From the NCBI RefSeq assembly GCF_900107925.1, contig NZ_FNUJ01000009.1:365244-429243 (forward strand): a stretch of 64,000 nt of DNA, in the 5' to 3' direction. The notes beneath the pieces are model-generated. The model worked only from the letters and a program-made list of their open reading frames with translations. It ran no database searches and was not told the DNA's origin. Origin of the DNA: Amycolatopsis pretoriensis. Lineage in GTDB: Bacteria; Actinomycetota; Actinomycetes; Mycobacteriales; Pseudonocardiaceae. Within the stretch, counting starts at the first letter, position 1. Every line of letters begins with the position of its first letter. Shown piece by piece: positions 58,929-64,000 of the stretch. A program made the position numbers and the translations under genes.

Positions 58929-60209
58929 GTGACTGTTGAGACCCGCCCCGCCCCGAAGCTGCATCGCGCCTGGCTGATCGCGGGTGCCGCGTTCGTGGCG
59001 CTGCTCGCGTCCGCCGGCTTCCGCTCCGCCCCCGGCGTCCTCATCGACCCGCTGCACCAGGAGTTCGGCTGGTCCACGGCCACGATCAGCTCGGCCGTCT
59101 CGGTCAACCTCGTCCTCTACGGCCTCTTCGCGCCCTTCGCGGCGGCGCTGATGGAGCGGTTCGGCATCCGCCGCGTCTCGGCGACGGCGTTGTTCGTCAT
59201 CGCGGTCGGCGCGGCCGGCACGGTGTTCATGAGCGCGAGCTGGCAGCTGATCCTCTTCTGGGGCGTGTTCATCGGCGCGGGCACGGGCTCGATGGCCATG
59301 AGCTTCGCGGCGACGGTCGCGACCCGGTGGTTCGTCCGCAGCCGCGGCGTCGTCACCGGCGTGCTGACCGCGGCGGGCGCCACCGGCCAGCTGATCTTCC
59401 TGCCGGTGATCGCGAACCTCGCGGTGGGCTCGGGCTGGCGGACGGCGTCGCTGGTGATCGCGATCGCGGCCCTGGCGGTGGTCCCGGTGGTCCTGCTGGT
59501 CATCCGCGACCACCCGGCGGACATCGGCACCACGGCGTACGGCGCACCCGCGGAGGCGCAGGTCGCGCGCCCGGCGTCGAAGACCGGCTCGGCCCGCCGC
59601 GCGCTTTCGGTGCTCGGCCAAGCCGCCCGGACGCGGACGTTCTGGCTCCTGGCGGTCGGCTTCGCGATCTGCGGAGCGACGACGAACGGCCTGGTCGGAA
59701 CCCACTTCGTCCCCGCGGCGCACGACCACGGCATGCCCCAGACGACGGCGGCGGGCCTGCTCGCCCTGGTCGGCGTGTTCGACGTGGTCGGCACGATCTT
59801 CTCGGGCTGGCTGACCGACCGCGTGGACCCGCGCATCCTGCTCGGCGTCTACTACGCGCTGCGCGGGTTGTCGCTGGCGCTGCTGCCGCAGCTGTTCACG
59901 AACTCGGTGCAGCCGAGCATGTGGGCGTTCATCCTGTTCTACGGCCTCGACTGGGTGGCGACGGTTCCCCCGACGGTGGCGCTGTGCGTCCGGGCGTTCG
60001 GCGACGCGGGCCCGATCGTGTTCGGCTGGGTGTTCGCCAGCCACCAGCTGGGCGCGGCATTCGCAGCCTCGGCGGCGGGCTTGGTCCGCGACCAGCTGGG
60101 GACGTACAACGTGGCTTGGTACGCGGCGGCGGTCCTGGCGGTGCTCGCCTCGGTGGCGTCGCTGGCGATCTCACGGGCGAAGAAGCCCGTCCCGGTGCTC
60201 GCGACCTGA
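58929..60209 (+). CDS. MFS transporter (oxalate/formate-antiporter-like)
   Basis: A 426-residue transporter from GTG at 58929 with 12 predicted membrane helices. The N-terminal half has SAGFRSAPGVLIDPLHQEFG and LMERFGIRRVSAT, characteristic of the monocarboxylate/oxalate-formate branch. The central loop (about 195-225) is basic. Substrate unknown. The last 10 codons are copied as a 29-bp direct repeat in the next spacer. Confidence 0.85.
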   Translation: MTVETRPAPKLHRAWLIAGAAFVALLASAGFRSAPGVLIDPLHQEFGWSTATISSAVSVNLVLYGLFAPFAAALMERFGIRRVSATALFVIAVGAAGTVFMSASWQLILFWGVFIGAGTGSMAMSFAATVATRWFVRSRGVVTGVLTAAGATGQLIFLPVIANLAVGSGWRTASLVIAIAALAVVPVVLLVIRDHPADIGTTAYGAPAEAQVARPASKTGSARRALSVLGQAARTRTFWLLAVGFAICGATTNGLVGTHFVPAAHDHGMPQTTAAGLLALVGVFDVVGTIFSGWLTDRVDPRILLGVYYALRGLSLALLPQLFTNSVQPSMWAFILFYGLDWVATVPPTVALCVRAFGDAGPIVFGWVFASHQLGAAFAASAAGLVRDQLGTYNVAWYAAAVLAVLASVASLAISRAKKPVPVLAT

Positions 60210-60541
60210 CTTCGGCACCCCAGCGCCCGCAACTTAGGGCGCCCGGCGACGTCATGAACGACTCGTCCCTGTCGTCCAGCGTCATGAACGACCCTTTCAT
60301 GACGTCCCGGCCGGCAAACCCGACCTTGCCGAGCCCCCATCAGGCCGGCTCGAACCGCCCCGCGCGGATTCTGGCCATGGCGGGCGACGTGACTTGGCCA
60401 CCCCCGGCGCGTCGATCGGGGCTTCGGCTCGGCGGCGCCCGTTCCGCGGTGCGCGCGGCCTCGGCCAGGCCCCCACCCTCACCCGCGCGAAGAAGCCCGT
60501 CCCGGTGCTCGCGACGTGACTTGGCCACCCCCGGCGCGTCG
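60177..60541. repeat. Mosaic direct repeats after the MFS gene
   Basis: A 29-bp block at 60177-60205 (the last codons of the MFS gene) recurs exactly at 60487-60515. A 31-bp block at 60382-60412 recurs exactly at 60511-60541. The second copies overlap by 5 bp (gcgac), so the later stretch is built from the two earlier ones. This suggests local duplication or recombination. Confidence 0.85.
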
Positions 60542-60580
60542 TGAAACATCCCGTTAACACGCTGTCGTTAGGGTGCGGCC
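60210..60580. other. Repeat-rich non-coding spacer before glnA2
   Basis: No supported gene. It holds degraded copies of the palindromic family seen at 6679-6990: GTCATGAACGACTCG (60251-60265), and a hairpin GTCATGAA/TTCATGAC with a 7-nt loop (60281-60303), plus the direct repeats described separately. Confidence 0.75.
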
Positions 60581-61924
60581 ATGGATCGCCAGCAGGAATT
60601 CGTGCTCCGCACGCTCGAGGAGCGCGACATCCGTTTCGTCCGTCTCTGGTTCACCGATGTGCTGGGGTTCCTCAAGTCCGTCGCGGTCGCGCCGGCGGAG
60701 CTCGAAGGCGCATTCAACGACGGCATCGGCTTCGACGGCTCGGCCATCGAAGGCTTCGCGCGCGTCTACGAATCGGACATGGTCGCCAAGCCCGACCCGG
60801 CCACGTTCCAGGTCCTGCCGTGGGAAACCCCCGACGGCGGCCCGTACTCGGCCCGCATGTTCTGCGACATCGCCATGCCGGACGGCTCGCCCTCGTGGGC
60901 CGACCCGCGGCACGTCCTGCGCCGCCAGCTGTCGAAGGCGGCTGAAGCCGGCTTCACCTGCTACGTCCACCCCGAGATCGAGTTCTTCCTCCTCTCGACC
61001 ATGCCCGACGACGGCAGCGAGCCGGAGCCCGCGGACAACGGCGGCTACTTCGACCAGGCCAGCCACGCCACGGCGACGCACTTCCGCCGCCACGCCATCG
61101 AGACCCTCGAGGCGATGGGCATCTCGGTCGAGTTCAGCCACCACGAAGGGGCACCGGGCCAGCAGGAGATCGACCTCCGTTACGCCGATGCGCTGACGAT
61201 GGCCGACAACGTGATGACGTTCCGCTACGTCGTCAAGGAGGTCGCGCTGACCCAGGGCGTGCGCGCGACGTTCATGCCCAAGCCGTTCACCGACCAGCCC
61301 GGCTCGGGGATGCACACGCACGTCAGCCTGTTCGAAGGCGACCGCAACGCCTTCTACGACGCCGAGGACCCGCACGAGCTGTCGGAGACCGGCAAGGCGT
61401 TCGTCGCCGGCGTGCTGCACCACGCCAAGGAGATCTCCGCCGTCACGAACCAGTGGGTGAACTCCTACAAACGCCTGATCAGCGGCAGTGAGGCCCCGAC
61501 GACCGTCTCGTGGGGCCGCGCGAACCGCTCGGCGCTCGTCCGCGTCCCGATGTATTCACCCGGAAAGGCGTCATCCCGACGGGTGGAGATCCGTACGCTG
61601 GACTCGGCGTGCAACCCGTACCTGGCGTACTCGGTCATCCTGGCCGCCGGGCTGAAGGGGATCGAGAAGGGCTACGAGCTGCCGCCACCCGCCGAGGACA
61701 ACATCTGGCAGCTGAGCGACGCCGAGCGGCGCGCCGCGGGGTACGCCCAGCTGCCGCAGAACCTGGGGGAGGCGCTGGCCGAGATGGAGAAGTCCGAACT
61801 CCTGCCGGAAGCGCTCGGCGAGCACGTCTACGACTTCTTCCTCCGGAACAAGCGCGTGGAGTGGGACAACTACCGCAGCGCGGTCACCCCGTACGAACTC
61901 CGAACGCTCCTCCCGGTGCTCTGA
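60581..61924 (+). CDS. glnA2: Glutamine synthetase-family enzyme, GlnA2 type
   Basis: A 447-residue type I glutamine synthetase fold. Seen: beta-grasp start (RFVRLWFTDVLGFLKSVAV), FDGSAIEGF, PEIEFFL metal ligands, HHEGAPGQQEIDLRY, ATP motif KPFTDQPGSGMHTHVS, and the RVEIRTLDSACNPYLAYS region. The adenylylation NLYDLP motif of GlnA1 is absent. The length equals GlnA2 of mycobacteria and streptomycetes. In Streptomyces GlnA2-type enzymes glutamylate polyamines; with a polyamine/GABA region about 25 kb away, that is a plausible role, but ordinary glutamine synthesis cannot be excluded. Confidence 0.88.
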   Translation: MDRQQEFVLRTLEERDIRFVRLWFTDVLGFLKSVAVAPAELEGAFNDGIGFDGSAIEGFARVYESDMVAKPDPATFQVLPWETPDGGPYSARMFCDIAMPDGSPSWADPRHVLRRQLSKAAEAGFTCYVHPEIEFFLLSTMPDDGSEPEPADNGGYFDQASHATATHFRRHAIETLEAMGISVEFSHHEGAPGQQEIDLRYADALTMADNVMTFRYVVKEVALTQGVRATFMPKPFTDQPGSGMHTHVSLFEGDRNAFYDAEDPHELSETGKAFVAGVLHHAKEISAVTNQWVNSYKRLISGSEAPTTVSWGRANRSALVRVPMYSPGKASSRRVEIRTLDSACNPYLAYSVILAAGLKGIEKGYELPPPAEDNIWQLSDAERRAAGYAQLPQNLGEALAEMEKSELLPEALGEHVYDFFLRNKRVEWDNYRSAVTPYELRTLLPVL

Positions 61925-63477
61925 TGGGGCGGCGGCCGGCACTCCTCGTCCTGCTGGCCGCCGTACTCCTGTTCGTCCCGGTGACCCCGGCGGTCGCCTC
62001 GCCGAAGTTCGACCTCGACTCCGCCGACATCCCGGCGCTGCAGGCGCGGATGGCGGCCGGCCGGCTCACCGCGGTGGGTCTGACCAGCGCGTACCTCGAC
62101 CGGATCCACCGGATCGACGGCAAGGTCAACGCGGTCCTGGCGCTCAATCCGTCGGCGGTGCGCCAGGCCTTCGAGAGCGACGCCCGGCGTCGGGCGCACC
62201 GCCTGCGCGGACCGCTCGACGGCATCCCGGTGCTGGTCAAGGACAACGTCGACACACGCGACCAGTGGACGACCGCCGGGTCGCGCGCCCTGCGCAGCTT
62301 GCCCGCCAAGGACGCCACGCTGATCACCCGGCTGCGTGACGCCGGAGCGGTGATCCTCGGCAAGGCGAACCTCTCCGAATGGGCGAACTTCCGCGCCGCG
62401 AAGCCGACGTCGGGCTGGTCGGGCGTCGGCGGGCAGACGAACAACCCGTACGTGCTGGACCGCAACCCGTGTGGGTCGTCCGCCGGGTCCGCGGCCGGCG
62501 TCGCCGCGTCGCTGGCACAGGTCGCGATCGGTTCGGAGACCGACGGCTCGATCGTCTGCCCCGCCGGCATGACGGCGACGGTCGGCCACAAACCCAGCCT
62601 CGGCCTGGTCAGCCGCACCGGTGTGGTGCCGATCTCCGCCGAGCAGGACACCGCCGGGCCGATCGCCCGCAACGTCGTCGACGTCGCGCTCACGCTGTCG
62701 GTCCTGCAGGGGCGGGACCCGGCGGACCCGGCCACGCTCGAGTACCCGAGGTCCCAGCCGACGGACTACGCGAAGCTGCTCCGGCCGGGCGTCCTGCGCG
62801 GCGCGCGGATCGGGTTGTGGCGGCTGCCGGTGCTCGGCCCCGAGACGGACGCGGTGCTGACGTCCGCGAAGAACTCCCTGGTCAAGGCGGGTGCGACGGT
62901 CGTCGAAGTGACCCCGCCGTACCAAGCCCGGCTCGGTGAGCTGGAGTTCCCGGCGCTGCTCACGGAGTTCCACCGCGACATCGATGCCTACCTCGCGGCC
63001 CGCCCGCGCGGCCCGCGGAGCCTGGCCGAGCTGATCGCCTACAACCGCGCGGACCCGCTGGAGCGGACGTGCTTCGCCGGACAGGAGCTGTTCGAGCAGG
63101 CGCTGGCCGCGCCGCCGCCGACCGACCCCGGTTACCTGGCCGGCCGCGCCGAGCTGTCAGACCTCGCGCGCCGCTCGCTCGACGAGACCCTGGCGAAGTA
63201 CCACCTGGACGCGATCGCGTCGCCGACCAACCCGCCGGCGTGGAAGACCGACTGCGCGGTGGGGGACAACGACGTGATCCCGTCGTCGACCCCGGCTGCG
63301 GTCGCGGGCTACCCGGACGTGACGGTGCCGGCGGGGTTTGCCGGACCGCTCCCCGTGGGTATCTCGTTCATGGGTGCCCGGTGGTCGGACGCCCGCATGC
63401 TTGCGCTCGCGGCGGACTTCTCCCGGGCGGCTCCCGTGCGGGTTCCGCCGCGCTATCTGGTGACCCTGCCGTCGTAG
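61924..63477 (+). CDS. Secreted amidase-signature enzyme
   Basis: A 517-residue amidase-signature protein. Signal peptide about 1-25 (PAVAS). Catalytic triad Lys in VLVKDNVD, cis-Ser and nucleophile Ser in GSSAGSAAGVAASLAQVAIG, followed by SETDGSIVCPAG. Such enzymes hydrolyse amides; substrate unknown. Its ATG overlaps the GlnA2 stop by 1 base, so the two are coupled. Confidence 0.9.
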   Translation: MGRRPALLVLLAAVLLFVPVTPAVASPKFDLDSADIPALQARMAAGRLTAVGLTSAYLDRIHRIDGKVNAVLALNPSAVRQAFESDARRRAHRLRGPLDGIPVLVKDNVDTRDQWTTAGSRALRSLPAKDATLITRLRDAGAVILGKANLSEWANFRAAKPTSGWSGVGGQTNNPYVLDRNPCGSSAGSAAGVAASLAQVAIGSETDGSIVCPAGMTATVGHKPSLGLVSRTGVVPISAEQDTAGPIARNVVDVALTLSVLQGRDPADPATLEYPRSQPTDYAKLLRPGVLRGARIGLWRLPVLGPETDAVLTSAKNSLVKAGATVVEVTPPYQARLGELEFPALLTEFHRDIDAYLAARPRGPRSLAELIAYNRADPLERTCFAGQELFEQALAAPPPTDPGYLAGRAELSDLARRSLDETLAKYHLDAIASPTNPPAWKTDCAVGDNDVIPSSTPAAVAGYPDVTVPAGFAGPLPVGISFMGARWSDARMLALAADFSRAAPVRVPPRYLVTLPS

Positions 63478-63628
63478 GAGTGCCGAACACGCTCTGACCT
63501 GCGGCAATGGCGTTAAGTGACCCCCCTGTTCGGGACCGGTTTCGGGGCATGTAATCTTCTCTTCGTCGCCAGGAACACCGGGTCGCCCCGGGGCCGCAAG
63601 CCCCGAAGATCCGGCCGGGCCGAGCGGG

Positions 63629-63657
63629 TTGACACCGCGGATCGGACCGGGTAATGT
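63629..63657 (+). promoter_or_regulatory. rrn promoter
   Basis: TTGACA (63629-63634) and TAATGT (63652-63657) with a 17-bp spacer, a near-consensus housekeeping promoter, about 250 bp upstream of 16S rRNA. A second, weaker candidate (TGTAAT, 63550-63555) lies upstream. Confidence 0.8.
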
Positions 63658-63801
63658 TCAGCGTCGGCCCACGAGCGGCCGCCGAATCCCTACGACTAAC
63701 ACCGTAGGCTGAGGCATGCTCGACCAAAAGCTTTGAATATCGCTTGGAACAACTGCCGAGGATATAGCCGCTGATAAGGCGGTGAGTCCAGAGTGTGTTG
63801 C

Positions 63802-63871
63802 TTGAGAACTCAACAGTGTGCTAGTGAACTAAGCCAGTAGAGCTTATATGAAACCCCCTCGTCGGGGTTTC
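63802..63871 (+). promoter_or_regulatory. rrn leader antitermination/processing elements
   Basis: TTGAG-AA-CTCAA (63802-63813) and its flanks gtgtgttgc...cagtgtg match the conserved actinobacterial rrn leader. The hairpin GAAACCCC-ctcgtc-GGGGTTTC (63850-63871) follows. They probably bind antitermination factors or guide processing. Confidence 0.6.
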
Positions 63872-63909
63872 CTTTGAGAAGCAAGAAATTGCCTCGATTA
63901 AACTATTCA

Positions 63910-64000
63910 TTGTTGGAGAGTTTGATCCTGGCTCAGGACGAACGCTGGCGGCGTGCTTAACACATGCAAGTCGAACGCTGAACCACTTTCGGGTGGGGAT
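63910..64000 (+). rRNA. rrs: 16S ribosomal RNA, 5' end (partial)
   Basis: AGAGTTTGATCCTGGCTCAG (63917-63936), the universal 16S 5' sequence, followed by gacgaacgctggcggcgtgc and acacatgcaagtcgaacg. The start is set by alignment to position 8 of E. coli numbering. The gene runs off the right edge. Confidence 0.98.

Larger units (their letters stand above)
63478..63909. other. rrn promoter and leader region
   Basis: Contains a GC hairpin CGGGGC/GCCCCG (63589-63605), the main rrn promoter (63629-63657), the conserved leader element TTGAGAACTCAA followed by CAGTGTG (63802-63820), and a GAAACCCC/GGGGTTTC hairpin (63850-63871) shortly before 16S rRNA. The leader order resembles mycobacterial rrn antitermination/processing regions. 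Confidence 0.8.

Overview
The window is high-GC chromosomal DNA from an actinomycete, most likely a Pseudonocardiales member close to Amycolatopsis. This is inferred from GTG/TTG starts, extreme third-position GC, an actinobacterial class A RNase P RNA, LysX, SecA2, a GlnA2-type glutamine synthetase, polyamine/GABA catabolism genes, and the start of a 16S rRNA gene with an actinobacterial rrn leader. No integrase, transposase, phage gene, tRNA or CRISPR array was found. A full search could refine the genus.

Layout. 1-3716 (minus): an ECF sigma factor and a zinc-type anti-sigma factor overlap by 4 bp, followed by a large LuxR-family (LAL) ATPase regulator that runs off the left edge. 3950-6671 (plus): a small redox operon with a secreted DUF4142 protein, a membrane ferric-reductase-like domain fused to a 3Fe-4S-type ferredoxin, and its FAD-dependent ferredoxin reductase, preceded by a Crp/GlxR-type palindrome. 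6672-7440: a palindrome-rich spacer, then rnpB. 7523-8380: an SCO6745-type protein.

8831-20241 is the most unusual block. It is a compact, co-directional type IV secretion-like locus: a VirB2-like small membrane protein, a PrgI/VirB3-like protein, a VirB4-like ATPase, a possible 37-residue bridging ORF, a VirB6/TrbL-like membrane protein, a VirB8-like protein, a bifunctional lysozyme-like/NlpC-P60 wall hydrolase, and a 1263-residue Pro/Gln/Glu-rich protein with 105-bp tandem repeats. No relaxase, VirD4 coupling protein or integrase is present, so it looks like a resident secretion machine rather than an intact conjugative element.

20273-23714: a small SPOR-like protein, a CooC/MinD-type ATPase under a Zur-like box, an RNB-domain ribonuclease and a leaderless BtuF-like protein. 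23686-35492: a GABA/polyamine catabolism and uptake region with two aldehyde dehydrogenases, GabT, PucR and GntR regulators, a cache-domain protein and a full PotABCD-type transporter. 35648-41222: a small membrane protein, a divergent SDR/TetR pair with a strong operator, a prolyl iminopeptidase preceded by a leader peptide and attenuator-like hairpin, UppP, CtaG and PanB. 41461-51984: LysX, a membrane protein, MarR with MFS exporter, DinB, Ogt, a secreted subtilisin, a VOC protein and NAD synthetase. 52044-58841: a homologue of the DUF5565/RLIG1 RNA ligase family, SecA2, two tandem TAP-like lipoprotein peptidases and an LppX-like lipoprotein. 58929-64000: an MFS transporter, a repeat-rich spacer, GlnA2, a secreted amidase, the rrn promoter and leader, and the first ~90 bases of 16S rRNA.

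Tail-to-tail gene pairs here repeatedly end on a shared CTAG tetranucleotide. Several divergent regulator/target pairs carry clear inverted-repeat operators.
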